A stretch of 64,000 bases of DNA from Pseudomonas sp. Irchel s3b2 (GTDB lineage: Bacteria; Pseudomonadota; Gammaproteobacteria; Pseudomonadales; Pseudomonadaceae): assembly GCF_900187445.1 (NCBI RefSeq), contig NZ_FYEB01000010.1, forward strand, positions 124,001-188,000, given 5' to 3'. The notes below the pieces were generated by a model. It did not search any database. It was not told the DNA's origin and saw nothing but the letters and a program-made list of their open reading frames with translations. The position numbers and the translations under genes were made by a program. This document shows positions 18,318 to 26,936 of the stretch, in pieces. The number at the start of each line of letters is the position of its first letter. Position 1 is the stretch's first letter.

Positions 18318-18953
18318 TCAGGAATACTGAACCTCAATCTCATCCAGCTGATGATCGAAGCTCTTCAGCCGCGCAGTCCACGTATACACCAGCACTTCAA
18401 AATCCCGATTGATCACCGCCCCGCCGGTCACTTCCCCGCGTGGGTCGCAGAAGTCCAGTTGATAGCGCTCGCGGGCCATGGCAGTGGCGACATCGGACAG
18501 CTCTCGCGCATTGTTGAGCCAGTGCCACCCCTCGTCAGCCACTTGCTTGTCCAGCGCCAGGCATTGTTTTTTCAATGTTTCGAGGCTTTTTTCCAGTGGC
18601 GTGCCGGTGAGTTCACCCATGACTTCCTGGAACGTACGCCCCGGTTGCCAGTAACTGCCCCAGAAATACCGGTCGAATACCGTTTCGACGCGACGCAAAG
18701 CCACCTTGGTGTCCCAGATCTGTACCAGGATCTTGCCTTGTTCGAGGTGTTTTTTCTTGATGCGCTGGCCCTGTAATGAAGCCCAGGCGACCACCACGAT
18801 AGCCATCACGGCGATCAACGCCGCCGCGCTGTCGAGGAACATCAGCGCCGTGTCGAGCTGGTGGGCCAGCATGACGCCGTAGAAATAGGTGGCCGACAGC
18901 AAAACCAATGCCGCAATGGCGCACCAAAAGCCGGGAGCGTAAGGGTTTTTCAT
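18318..18953 (-). CDS. Hypothetical membrane protein
   Basis: The 211-residue protein has two N-terminal membrane helices (residues about 9-30 and 39-60), then a soluble C-terminal part with HLEQGKILVQIWDTKVALRR, helical and charged. I do not recognise a family. The arrangement of two helices followed by a cytoplasmic domain would fit a small membrane-anchored adaptor. It lies 81 bp downstream of the efflux operon on the same strand and may be read through from it, but it is not an efflux component by sequence. Confidence 0.7.
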   Translation of the reverse strand: MKNPYAPGFWCAIAALVLLSATYFYGVMLAHQLDTALMFLDSAAALIAVMAIVVVAWASLQGQRIKKKHLEQGKILVQIWDTKVALRRVETVFDRYFWGSYWQPGRTFQEVMGELTGTPLEKSLETLKKQCLALDKQVADEGWHWLNNARELSDVATAMARERYQLDFCDPRGEVTGGAVINRDFEVLVYTWTARLKSFDHQLDEIEVQYS

Positions 18954-19034
18954 TATTAGATCCCCATGATCAACGCAAGCCTTGATCGACGGGTTCGCCG
19001 CGCGTCCCCATCAATTCAAAGCATAGCAATGGCC

Positions 19035-20483
19035 TCAGGGTTTGCCGGGTTGTGGACCTTGCGTTCGTCCGCTTTCCCAGCCGCCACCCAAAGCGAGGAA
19101 CAAATCGATCTGGCTCATGGCCACTTGGGTGTTGGCCGAGGCCAGTTGCGCCCGTACGTCGGTGTAGGTGCGAGTGGCTTGCAGGTCCGCCAAAAACGAC
19201 GCACGGCCGGCCTGAAAGAAACGGTGGGTCTGGTCTGCCGCCAGTTGCGCCGATTGCTCGGCATCTGCCAACGCATCGCGGCGCTGAAGTTGCGCGGAAT
19301 ATTGCGCCAGGCCGGTCTGAGTCTCGCGGATGGCGTTGAGCACCACACCATCGAAATGCGCCAGCGCGCCTTGGGTCGCGGCTTCGGCTTCGCGGATTCG
19401 CGCGCGAGAGCCATTGGACGGCACGGTCCAGCTCAGCAACGGGCCGAAGCCCCAGCGATTGGTCGCCGGTTTGCCGAGATTTTCCAGAATCCCGACCGTG
19501 CCAACGGTCGCGCCGATGCTGATGTCCGGGTACAACTCGCCGGTTGCAATGCCGATGCCGGCTGTCGCCGCCGCCAATCTGCGCTCGGCCTGCCGCACAT
19601 CGGGTCGGCGTTTGAGCAGCGTGGCGCCGTCACCTACCGGCAACAATTGCGCGATTTTCGGCAGCTCGGCACAGTCGCTGGTGCCCGCAGGCAATTGCTC
19701 GACCGGTTTGGCCAGCAACATCGATAAGCGGAACAGCCCGGCCTGACGCGCTGCCTCATAACGCGGCAATTCGGCGCGCAAGGATTTGAATTGGGTTTGC
19801 GAACGGGTGACCTGGGTCTCATCGCCGCGCCCGGCATCACGCAAGCGCTGGGTCAGCGTGGTGCTCTGGGCTTGCAGGTCGAGGGAATGCTGGGCGATCT
19901 CCCGCTCTTCGTTGGCCGCGCAGACCTGGGTGTAAGCCCGCACCACATCGGCCACCAGGGTAATCCGCGCGGTGTCCGCTGCCGCCTGGGTCGCATCGGC
20001 ATTGGCTTTGGCCGCTTCGATGCCGCGCTGCAACGTGCCGAACAGATCGAACTGATAGGACGTCGTGATGCCGATATCACCGACGTTGGCCACCGGCACT
20101 TTATCCGCCAGCAAGTACGCCTCGCCGGACTCCTGCAAACGCTGGGCGCCGACTTTCACGCCGCCGCTCCAACCACCCGCCGCCTGCGCTTCGTCGACCT
20201 GAGCGCGAGCCCGCGAAAGATTCGCCGCCGCCACCCGCAAATCGGTGTTGGAGGCCATGGCCTGCTGCACCAATTGGTCCAGACGCGGATCCTGATACAG
20301 CCGCCACCAATCACTGGGCACCGGTGCCGAGACGACATTTTTGCCGTTCACCGCCAGATCGCCCTGAAAATCTTCACGATGCATGGCGGCCTCGTCCGGC
20401 AAATGATAATCCGGCCCGACCACCTGACAGGCCGACAGCAGCAAGCCTAATCCGGCAACCGCCAAACCTGAGGCCCTGCTCAT
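19035..20483 (-). CDS. NodT-family outer-membrane efflux lipoprotein
   Basis: The 482-residue product begins with a lipoprotein signal (AVAGLGLLLSACQVVGPDY, lipobox SAC) and carries the two OEP repeats of TolC-like channels (PRLDQLVQQAMASNTDLRVAAAN; RPDVRQAERRLAAATAGIGIA). It forms the outer-membrane duct for the pump encoded upstream. ATG 20483 overlaps the previous gene's stop by 4 bp (ATGA). It is the last gene of a five-gene operon. Confidence 0.92.
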   Translation of the reverse strand: MSRASGLAVAGLGLLLSACQVVGPDYHLPDEAAMHREDFQGDLAVNGKNVVSAPVPSDWWRLYQDPRLDQLVQQAMASNTDLRVAAANLSRARAQVDEAQAAGGWSGGVKVGAQRLQESGEAYLLADKVPVANVGDIGITTSYQFDLFGTLQRGIEAAKANADATQAAADTARITLVADVVRAYTQVCAANEEREIAQHSLDLQAQSTTLTQRLRDAGRGDETQVTRSQTQFKSLRAELPRYEAARQAGLFRLSMLLAKPVEQLPAGTSDCAELPKIAQLLPVGDGATLLKRRPDVRQAERRLAAATAGIGIATGELYPDISIGATVGTVGILENLGKPATNRWGFGPLLSWTVPSNGSRARIREAEAATQGALAHFDGVVLNAIRETQTGLAQYSAQLQRRDALADAEQSAQLAADQTHRFFQAGRASFLADLQATRTYTDVRAQLASANTQVAMSQIDLFLALGGGWESGRTQGPQPGKP

Positions 20484-21367
20484 TTCGCTGGCTCCCGGGT
20501 TTGCTCGCCAATGATCGACACCGTGGCCGTTCGACCGGCGATCATGCGGAAGTCCGCCGGCACGTCGTCGAAAGAGATTCGCACCGGAATCCGCTGCGCA
20601 AGCCGCACCCAACTGAACGCCGGATTGACGTTGGGCAACAGATTGCTGCCGCTGCTGCGGTCGCGGTCTTCGATGCCGGCGACGATGCTTTCAACGTGCC
20701 CGCGCAGCCGAGCGCGGTCGCCAACCACGCGAATATCAACGCTTTGGCCGACATGAATGCCGTCCAGTTTGGTTTCTTCAAAATAACCGTCGATGTGGAA
20801 CGAGTTGCTGTCCACCACCGACAACACCGGTCGCCCGACGGTGACGAACTCCTGGGAGCGCGGCGCGCGGTCGTTGACGTAGCCATCCACCGGGCTGCGG
20901 ATCAACGAGCGGTCGAGGTTGAGTTGAGCGCTGTCCACCGTCACCTGTGCCTCCATTAACGCCACTTCGGCGCGGGCGACACGGGACTGGCTTTCCTCCA
21001 GTTGCTCGGCCGGGACCAGATTGCCGAGGCCACGGTTACGCTTGGCCTCGCGCTGAGCCTGGGCCAGGGTTTCCTGACGGTCAGCGACGGCAGCCTTTGC
21101 CTGGCGCAGCGCCAGTTTGAAACGGTCCTGATCGATGCTGAACAGCACCTGGCCGCGTTTCACCCATTGGTTGTCGCGCACCTCCACTTGCTGGATCAGC
21201 CCCGACACGTCCGGGGCGATCTGCACGATATCGGCGCGGATGTGCCCGTCCCGGGTCCAGGGCGCGAACATGTAATACATGACCATGCGCCAGACCACGA
21301 CAACGGCGAAGGTCACGATCAACAGCGTCAAGACCACGCGGCCGAGGGTCAAAAAAGGTTTCTTCAT
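20480..21367 (-). CDS. HlyD/AaeA-type periplasmic adaptor
   Basis: The 295-residue membrane fusion protein has one N-terminal helix (LTLLIVTFAVVVVWRMVM), a lipoyl-type half near DVSGLIQQVEVRDNQWVKRGQVLF, a helical hairpin, and SLIRSPVDGYV that closes the lipoyl domain. It links the FUSC inner-membrane pump to the NodT channel. It overlaps both neighbours by 4 bp. By layout it is the equivalent of AaeA of the p-hydroxybenzoate efflux system. Confidence 0.92.
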   Translation of the reverse strand: MKKPFLTLGRVVLTLLIVTFAVVVVWRMVMYYMFAPWTRDGHIRADIVQIAPDVSGLIQQVEVRDNQWVKRGQVLFSIDQDRFKLALRQAKAAVADRQETLAQAQREAKRNRGLGNLVPAEQLEESQSRVARAEVALMEAQVTVDSAQLNLDRSLIRSPVDGYVNDRAPRSQEFVTVGRPVLSVVDSNSFHIDGYFEETKLDGIHVGQSVDIRVVGDRARLRGHVESIVAGIEDRDRSSGSNLLPNVNPAFSWVRLAQRIPVRISFDDVPADFRMIAGRTATVSIIGEQTREPAK

Positions 21368-21573
21368 GTCATCAGGTATCGACTGAGTGAGTCCACGGCG
21401 CCGAGGAGCACGGCGTAGAGGGCCACGTTGAACAATGCCCGGTGCCAGACCAGACGGTAAAAGTGCAGGCGTGTCAGCAACCCGTGCACCAACAGGTACA
21501 ACACGTAGGTAATGCCCATCAGCACCAGCAGCGTGGGCAGGAACACCCCGCTGATATCCAGATCACCGATCAT
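21364..21573 (-). CDS. DUF1656 small membrane protein (AaeX-like)
   Basis: The 69-residue protein is almost entirely membrane-embedded, with two helices (FLPTLLVLMGITYVLYLLVHG; LFNVALYAVLLGAV) and the DUF1656 opening IGDLDISGVFLP. It always accompanies AaeAB-type efflux genes; its molecular role is unknown. It overlaps both neighbouring genes by 4 bp. Confidence 0.92.
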   Translation of the reverse strand: MIGDLDISGVFLPTLLVLMGITYVLYLLVHGLLTRLHFYRLVWHRALFNVALYAVLLGAVDSLSRYLMT

Positions 21574-23642
21574 AAAGGCGCTCCATCGATGCCATGGGGA
21601 AGCGGTTCTTCAAGCTCACCCGCGCCGACAAACTCCACACCCGGCAGTAAGGCCAGGCGCAAGCCGCTCAGGGCGTGCAGCAAATGCAGACGGGCGCCGT
21701 CATCGCACTCGGTGTCGAGGGCGCGACGGGTGCGGTCGAGGGTCATCAGCAAAGGGCTCGGCGCTGGCAGACGTTCGTCGGCCTTGAGACAGGCCTTGAA
21801 GTACTCACCGACTTCGGCCACCACTTGCTGCAGCAGCACCTGCGGCACGCCAACCACACGCGGCGTATAAGCCAGCAGGTCGAGTAGATTCAACGCCACG
21901 CGCACTTCCCGCAGGGCGATCCCGGTGTCCTGGCCGGTCATGGCCAGCCGCGGCAAGTGCTGCATCAGGCGATCGAGGATCTGCACGCCCAATTGCCGGT
22001 GTTCGGCCAACGAAGCCGGCTCGGTGAGGCTGACGATGTCGCGCCAGCTGAAACGGGTCAGGCGCTTGGCCGCCAGTTCCGCGCCGAATGGCCGGGCGAT
22101 CAGGGTCCAGATGAACGCGAACAGCAAGCCCATGGGCCCGGCCAGGTTGGAGTTGGCGAAGCTGAGGAAATCTGCGTCGTAGGCACCCTGAATGCTGATG
22201 AACGATGACGTGTTGACGATGGTCAGCAGCATGCCCAGGTAGAAACGCGGCTGCACCGTCAGGGTGCCAACGCAGATGAACGGGATGGCGAAGGCCAGCA
22301 CCAGCATCGGGAAGTCATGCAGGTTGGGCAGGATCAGAAACAGATAAAGGCTGGCGAAAAGCACCGACATCGCGGTCCAGAAAAAGAACCGATAGATCTG
22401 CGGCGCCGGGTCGTCCATCGAAGCGAAAAAACTGCACGCCACCGCCGCCAGAATCACCGCACTACCGCCGTCGGTCCAGCCGAGCAGAATCCACAGCACC
22501 GAGGCGACGATGATGGCGGTGACCGTGGACGCGGCCGAATAGAGCATCAAGCCACGGTCGAGAAACGGCGACAGCCGGCCAAGGCGCCAGTGCCGATACA
22601 CCGCGCGCCAACTGTCCTGACTCTCGCACTGAATGGCGTATTGCAGGCTGCGACAGTCTTGCCACACATCAATCCATTCGCCGAGGCGATACAGCGCGTT
22701 GGAGAACAACAACTGATTGCGATCGCCCAGCACCTCGGCACTCGGTTGCAGCGTTTCGAGCCGGTTTTTCAGGGCCTGCCAGCGGTCGAGGTCAGCGGCT
22801 TTGTGGTCGAGCCATTCGGTGGTCGCGGTCAGCAGTGGCGCGAACTTATCCACAAGCTCCGGCGTGCGTCGCTCGAGGGCATAGATCGCGTCGTCGAGGG
22901 CATCGATCACCGGCAGCAGATGGATCATTCGCCCGCGCAGTTCCTTGGTATTGCGCACCGTTTGCGGCCGCGCGCCCTCGTGGGGTAGCTGACCGATCAT
23001 CAATTCCAGACTGTTGAAGTTCGCCACCATCGATGAACGCAGGGCACTGACTTCGTCCGGCTGCACGTTGCGACTGAGGAAGCGCAGGCTGTAGGTCGAG
23101 GCATCGGCGAACCATTTATTCACCGAATCGTTGAACACCGGCGCCAGCCGCCGCGGCCAGAACATCGCACCGACCACTGCCGCACAGGCGATGCCGAGAA
23201 AGATCTCTTCGGTACGCGCCTCGGCCACGTCCCACACCGCCAGCGGGTTATCCACCACTGGCAGGGCGATCAGCGGCAAGGTGTAACCGGCGAGCATCAA
23301 GGCGTAGCTGTTGGCGGTGCGCAGGTGCAGGGACAGGAACAGCAAAATCCCGGTCCACAGCGCGATGACCACCACCAGCACATAAGGGCTCTGCACAAAC
23401 ATCGGCACGAAAAAAACCGCCGCCGCCGCACCCAGCAACGTGCCGACCGCGCGGTACAACGCCTTGGAACTGGTGGGGCCGACGAACGGGCTGGAAACGA
23501 TGTACACCGTGGCCATCGCCCAATATGGACGCGGCATTTGCATGAGCATGGCGATGTACAGCGCGATCATCGATGCCGCGAAAGTGCGCACACCGTAGAA
23601 CCAGTCCCGCGCCGGGGGGACGCCGGTGAAAAATCCGCTCAA
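21570..23642 (-). CDS. FUSC-family efflux transporter (AaeB-like)
   Basis: The 690-residue inner-membrane protein has two membrane bundles (about 15-180 and 370-530) separated by cytoplasmic regions, as in AaeB/FUSC. Landmarks are FFTGVPPARDWFYGVRTFAASM, RPYWAMATVYIVSSPFVGPTSSK, and the second-half copy starting near WILLGWTDGGSAVILAAV. It should export aromatic acids or similar toxic weak acids. The start is TTG, overlapping the marR stop as TTGA, which fits translational coupling and perhaps low expression. The operon order marR, FUSC, DUF1656, HlyD, NodT is common in Pseudomonas. Confidence 0.92.
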   Translation of the reverse strand: MSGFFTGVPPARDWFYGVRTFAASMIALYIAMLMQMPRPYWAMATVYIVSSPFVGPTSSKALYRAVGTLLGAAAAVFFVPMFVQSPYVLVVVIALWTGILLFLSLHLRTANSYALMLAGYTLPLIALPVVDNPLAVWDVAEARTEEIFLGIACAAVVGAMFWPRRLAPVFNDSVNKWFADASTYSLRFLSRNVQPDEVSALRSSMVANFNSLELMIGQLPHEGARPQTVRNTKELRGRMIHLLPVIDALDDAIYALERRTPELVDKFAPLLTATTEWLDHKAADLDRWQALKNRLETLQPSAEVLGDRNQLLFSNALYRLGEWIDVWQDCRSLQYAIQCESQDSWRAVYRHWRLGRLSPFLDRGLMLYSAASTVTAIIVASVLWILLGWTDGGSAVILAAVACSFFASMDDPAPQIYRFFFWTAMSVLFASLYLFLILPNLHDFPMLVLAFAIPFICVGTLTVQPRFYLGMLLTIVNTSSFISIQGAYDADFLSFANSNLAGPMGLLFAFIWTLIARPFGAELAAKRLTRFSWRDIVSLTEPASLAEHRQLGVQILDRLMQHLPRLAMTGQDTGIALREVRVALNLLDLLAYTPRVVGVPQVLLQQVVAEVGEYFKACLKADERLPAPSPLLMTLDRTRRALDTECDDGARLHLLHALSGLRLALLPGVEFVGAGELEEPLPHGIDGAPL

Positions 23643-24106
23643 GGTTGAGCTACCGCTGGATGATTGGCCGCTTCGAAAGCTTTCAGTACCCGCAGCGCCG
23701 CTTCCAGATCACTCGGGGCGATCCCTTCGAGCACTTCATGGCGCAAACGCACCAACTCGACTTCGACTGCCTGCACCAGCTCGCGACCGGTCTCGGTCAG
23801 GCTCAGGCACTTGGCGCGTCGGTCATGGGTGTCTTCGGTACGGCAGACGTAACCGGCATGGCACAGCTGATCCAACAAACGCACCAGAGAAGGACTCTCC
23901 ATCCCCGCCGCCTGCGCGACCGTCACCTGCCGCACACCCTCGCCCAAACGCCCGATCATCAACAGCGGGACGGCGCAGGCTTCGGAGATTCCATAGTTGA
24001 CCAGCGTGGTCTGGCAGATCTTCCGCCAATGCCTGGCGGCCACCACCATGGAGCTGCTGATGTTCATCTGGAGAGCGTCGAGGTTCTTTGGCACGAGGGG
24101 ATGCAC
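23639..24106 (-). CDS. MarR-family transcriptional regulator
   Basis: The 155-residue protein has a winged-helix core (VTVAQAAGMESPSLVRLLDQLCHAGYV) and the wing motif EDTHDRRAKCLSLTETG with the conserved DxR. MarR proteins typically bind palindromes and are released by phenolic ligands, so it is the natural repressor of the efflux genes that follow in the same operon. A palindrome GTTAG-N4-CTAAC at 24112-24125 directly upstream is its likely operator. ATG at 24106 is used; an internal ATG (residue 14) also is possible. Confidence 0.92.
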   Translation of the reverse strand: MHPLVPKNLDALQMNISSSMVVAARHWRKICQTTLVNYGISEACAVPLLMIGRLGEGVRQVTVAQAAGMESPSLVRLLDQLCHAGYVCRTEDTHDRRAKCLSLTETGRELVQAVEVELVRLRHEVLEGIAPSDLEAALRVLKAFEAANHPAVAQP

Positions 24107-24111
24107 ACACT

Positions 24112-24125
24112 GTTAGTTTGCTAAC
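24112..24125. promoter_or_regulatory. Candidate MarR operator
   Basis: GTTAG (24112-24116) and CTAAC (24121-24125) form an inverted repeat with a 4-bp spacer, 6 bp upstream of the marR start. Size and site fit autorepression of the five-gene efflux operon. Confidence 0.55.
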
Positions 24126-24193
24126 TATCAATATGGCATTGGAGGGGAAAGTTGGTCAAGTTTTGAAACAATTCTCATGTTGGCAATGAGTTT

Positions 24194-24439
24194 TCACAGG
24201 TCCTCAAGACTGATTGGTTCGCCAGTTTCCTGATTGCGAGCGCGTATGAGAGTTGCAAGGTCGAAATCATCCAGGCGGTCCAGCATCGCTTCAAAGAGAT
24301 CCGCCGAAACCAGATACGCCCTGATTTGATTGTTATCTACCAACGCGACTGGCCCGGCTTGCGTTTCCCGCAAGACAGCACCGACGTTTTTAGCCAACTC
24401 GGAGATGCTGATGATTCTTTCGGCTAAAACATACTGCAT
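24194..24439 (-). CDS. Orphan Phd/YefM-family antitoxin
   Basis: The 81-residue product has a Phd/YefM-like N-terminal DNA-binding fold (SISELAKNVGAVLRETQAGPVALVDNN) and the YLVSADLFEAMLDRL helix that precedes the toxin-neutralising tail, here NQETGEPISLEDL. Antitoxins of this family normally sit directly upstream of a RelE/Doc/YoeB-type toxin. Downstream here only 87 bp separate it from marR, and upstream is a DUF2789 gene, so no toxin partner exists at this locus. It may regulate itself or interact with a toxin elsewhere. Confidence 0.8.
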   Translation of the reverse strand: MQYVLAERIISISELAKNVGAVLRETQAGPVALVDNNQIRAYLVSADLFEAMLDRLDDFDLATLIRARNQETGEPISLEDL

Positions 24440-24529
24440 GGGTCAGTCTCATCTTGGGATTTGTCGCCATGGAAGCTACTTCAAGCAAGTTAATAAGACC
24501 CAGAAGAAACCTGTGACGGGGTTTTTCGT

Positions 24530-24775
24530 TTACACCCCCCGCCCCTTCCTCAGTAGCACATCCAGTTGATCCACCACCTCCGCCCAATCCGCATCATCGA
24601 GAATCTCATCACGCAGCAGCTCTGCCTGGCTCTCGTTCCAGAAGAACGCGTCCGCCAGGTGCAGTTCGGGTTTGAGCGGTGAATGGGTAGCGATGAATTT
24701 ATCGATGCTTTCGGCGTCATCAGGCAGCCCGAGTTGTTTGAACAGGGAGGGGAGGCTGTGGGTTGGGGATTCCAT
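24530..24775 (-). CDS. DUF2789 protein
   Basis: From ATG 24775, after AAGGAG, the gene gives 81 residues beginning MESPTHSLPSLFKQLGLP with DKFIATHSPLKPELHLADA, the marks of DUF2789. Relatives are small acidic helical proteins of unknown function. A 20-codon upstream extension in the frame is not supported by a ribosome-binding site. Confidence 0.85.
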   Translation of the reverse strand: MESPTHSLPSLFKQLGLPDDAESIDKFIATHSPLKPELHLADAFFWNESQAELLRDEILDDADWAEVVDQLDVLLRKGRGV

Positions 24776-24823
24776 ATTGGGCTCCTTCGTGATGGTGTAT
24801 TGGATGGGGACCGCGGTGCGGCC

Positions 24824-24870
24824 ATTCGCGGGCAAGCCTCGCTCCTACAGGAACGAAGCTTGCCCGCGAT
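24824..24870. repeat. Short REP-type inverted repeat
   Basis: TTCGCGGGCAAGCCTCG and GAAGCTTGCCCGCGA flank GCTCCTACAGGAAC. It is a single REP unit upstream of DUF2789. Confidence 0.75.
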
Positions 24871-24889
24871 GACGGCAGTTATGTCGACG

Positions 24890-25357
24890 CTATGCCGACT
24901 GACTCAACTCGCACACTTCGGCATGCGGCACCATTTTCAGAAATTCCGGCACGCTCATATGTACCAGATTGTTGTGGTTGCCGGCTTCGAGGTAGATATC
25001 TTTCTGCCGGGTCAGCAGTGGGTCGATGACCATGTCCATCCCGTAGGATTCACCCAGTGCAGGCACGGCGCCGCGTTCGCAATCATCGAACAGGTGCGGC
25101 AGGTTGCTTTCACGGGTGACTTGCCATTCGCTGCTGCCACGTACTTTGCTCAGGTCCAGGTGACGGCTGGCGGGCAGCACGGCCATCAAGTAGTGGCCGT
25201 GACGGTCATCGAGAATCACTGATTTGGCGACCCGTTCGGCAGGGATGCCCGCGAGCCGAGCTGTTTCAAGGCTGCTGGCTGAGTGCGGGTGGGAAACGAT
25301 GTCATATTCGCAGTGAGCCTTATCCAGGCTGTTCTGCACGGTTTTTGCCATTCGCAT
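24890..25357 (-). CDS. YbaK/ProX-type aminoacyl-tRNA deacylase
   Basis: The 155-residue protein belongs to the YbaK/aminoacyl-tRNA editing domain family that hydrolyses mischarged tRNAs. The segment SASSLETARLAGIPAERVAKSVILDD carries the conserved substrate Lys region, and the GAVPALGESYGMDMVIDP segment is the family's second hallmark. The enzyme acts in trans, in the cytoplasm. Starts at ATG 25357 (good GAGG upstream) or 25351; an upstream one at 25381 is weaker. Amino-acid specificity cannot be told. Confidence 0.85.
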   Translation of the reverse strand: MRMAKTVQNSLDKAHCEYDIVSHPHSASSLETARLAGIPAERVAKSVILDDRHGHYLMAVLPASRHLDLSKVRGSSEWQVTRESNLPHLFDDCERGAVPALGESYGMDMVIDPLLTRQKDIYLEAGNHNNLVHMSVPEFLKMVPHAEVCELSQSA

Positions 25358-25569
25358 GATGCACCTCGGTGTCCGCAGCAACGAATCGCGGACAATGGTT
25401 AACTTTTTGTCTCCCTTGAAAGTCTAGGCCCGCTGGTGGGATCCGGCGGGAAATCCGCCCGTCGGACGCTGCCGACAACAGGTCAAAATTCATATCAGTG
25501 CAGGCTCAACTAAACTTGTATACAGAGCCATGAACGGCTCGCGGACGGATGACTCTCCCGGAGGGTCAA

Positions 25570-26118
25570 GTGAACATTCGTTGCTGTGCAATTGCGCTGC
25601 TGTTGGCTTTGAGCGGATCGGTTTTCGCAGCGGACACCCTCGTAGTGCTGGTTCCCGACCCCCTCGGGATCTGGCTGATTACCTTCGGCATTGCATTTTT
25701 GATCGCCGAGGCGGCCTTGCCCAATTACGGCGTGGTCGGTCTGGGCGGCATTGTGATGTTCGTGATCGGCGCGGTGATTCTGACCAATGCCGAAGTCCCT
25801 GTTCCCTTGATGATCGGTCTGGGGCTGATCAGTGCACTGCTGCTGGCTTTCCTGCTGATCCGCGCCTTGAAAACCCGACCGCGCCGCAACGTCAGCGGTG
25901 ACGCCGAAATACTGGGCGCGGTGACGCCGATAACGTCGTTGCAGGCGGGCAATGCTTATATCGGCTGGGTCCATCTGCAAGGCGAGCAATGGCAGGTATT
26001 GAGCGAAACACCGCTGCAACCGGGACAACAAGTCCGGGTGGTAGCACGCAAAGGGCTACTGCTGGAAGTGGCTGCGGCTGACGCGGCGCCCGCAATGAAC
26101 AATGATGGCGGAGGATAG
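25570..26118 (+). CDS. Short NfeD-family membrane protein lacking the protease domain
   Basis: GTG 25570 after GGAGGG gives 182 residues: a signal peptide ([16 protein letters not shown]), then immediately the distal NfeD membrane region ([32 protein letters not shown]) and an OB-fold domain (about 120-170). Full-length NfeD proteins carry a ClpP-like serine protease of over 200 residues between signal peptide and membrane part; here it is absent, and the join is clean and in frame. NfeD proteins pair with slipins/stomatins in membrane organisation, and a slipin follows directly, its ribosome-binding site lying inside this gene's end. Confidence 0.85.
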   Translation: MNIRCCAIALLLALSGSVFAADTLVVLVPDPLGIWLITFGIAFLIAEAALPNYGVVGLGGIVMFVIGAVILTNAEVPVPLMIGLGLISALLLAFLLIRALKTRPRRNVSGDAEILGAVTPITSLQAGNAYIGWVHLQGEQWQVLSETPLQPGQQVRVVARKGLLLEVAAADAAPAMNNDGGG

Positions 26119-26120
26119 TC

Positions 26121-26879
26121 ATGGGCCTGCAACTGGGTTTTGCCGCGCTGCTGTTATTGCTGATTGCACTGGCGGGGTCGACCTTCCGCATCCTGCGTGA
26201 ATATGAACGCGGCGTGGTGTTCCAGCTCGGACGCTTCTGGCAGGTCAAAGGCCCCGGCCTGATCCTGCTGATTCCGGTGGTTCAGCAAATGGTTCGCGTC
26301 GACCTGCGTACCGTGGTGCTCGACATACCACCGCAAGACGTGATCACCCGCGACAACGTCTCGGTCAAGGTCAATGCGGTGCTGTATTTCCGCGTGCTCG
26401 ATCCGCAGAGAGCGATCATTCAGGTGGAAGACTTTCTCATGGCCACCAGCCAACTGGCGCAGACCACGTTGCGGGCGGTGCTGGGTAAACATGAACTCGA
26501 TGAATTGCTGGCCGAACGGGAACGCCTGAACGTCGACATCCAGCAAGTACTCGATGCGCAGACCGATGCCTGGGGCATCAAGGTGGCCAACGTCGAGATC
26601 AAGCACGTGGACCTCAACGAATCGATGATTCGCGCCATCGCCAGGCAGGCCGAAGCCGAACGGGAACGTCGGGCCAAGGTGATCCACGCCGAAGGTGAAT
26701 TGCAGGCCTCGGAAAAACTCATGCAAGCCGCCGAAATGCTCGGCCGTCAGCCAGGGGCCATGCAGTTGCGTTACATGCAGACGCTGAGTTCGATTGCCGG
26801 GGACAAGAGTTCGACCATCGTCTTTCCGCTACCGATCGAGTTGCTCAAGGGGATGGCGGATTTGTCGTCCAAGCCTTGA
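26121..26879 (+). CDS. Slipin (stomatin-like SPFH protein)
   Basis: The 252-residue protein has one N-terminal membrane segment ([17 protein letters not shown]), then an SPFH domain ([31 protein letters not shown] through [13 protein letters not shown]) and a helical coiled C-terminus ([21 protein letters not shown] region). Such proteins form oligomeric cages or microdomains in the membrane and work with NfeD. It starts 3 bp after the nfeD-like stop. The pair is a two-gene operon, convergent with the cysC-like gene. Confidence 0.92.
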   Translation: MGLQLGFAALLLLLIALAGSTFRILREYERGVVFQLGRFWQVKGPGLILLIPVVQQMVRVDLRTVVLDIPPQDVITRDNVSVKVNAVLYFRVLDPQRAIIQVEDFLMATSQLAQTTLRAVLGKHELDELLAERERLNVDIQQVLDAQTDAWGIKVANVEIKHVDLNESMIRAIARQAEAERERRAKVIHAEGELQASEKLMQAAEMLGRQPGAMQLRYMQTLSSIAGDKSSTIVFPLPIELLKGMADLSSKP

Positions 26880-26936
26880 AGGCGCTAAAAGATGGCAAAT
26901 CCACCGCCACCGGCAAGCGGGAGAAGACCGGCCGAC

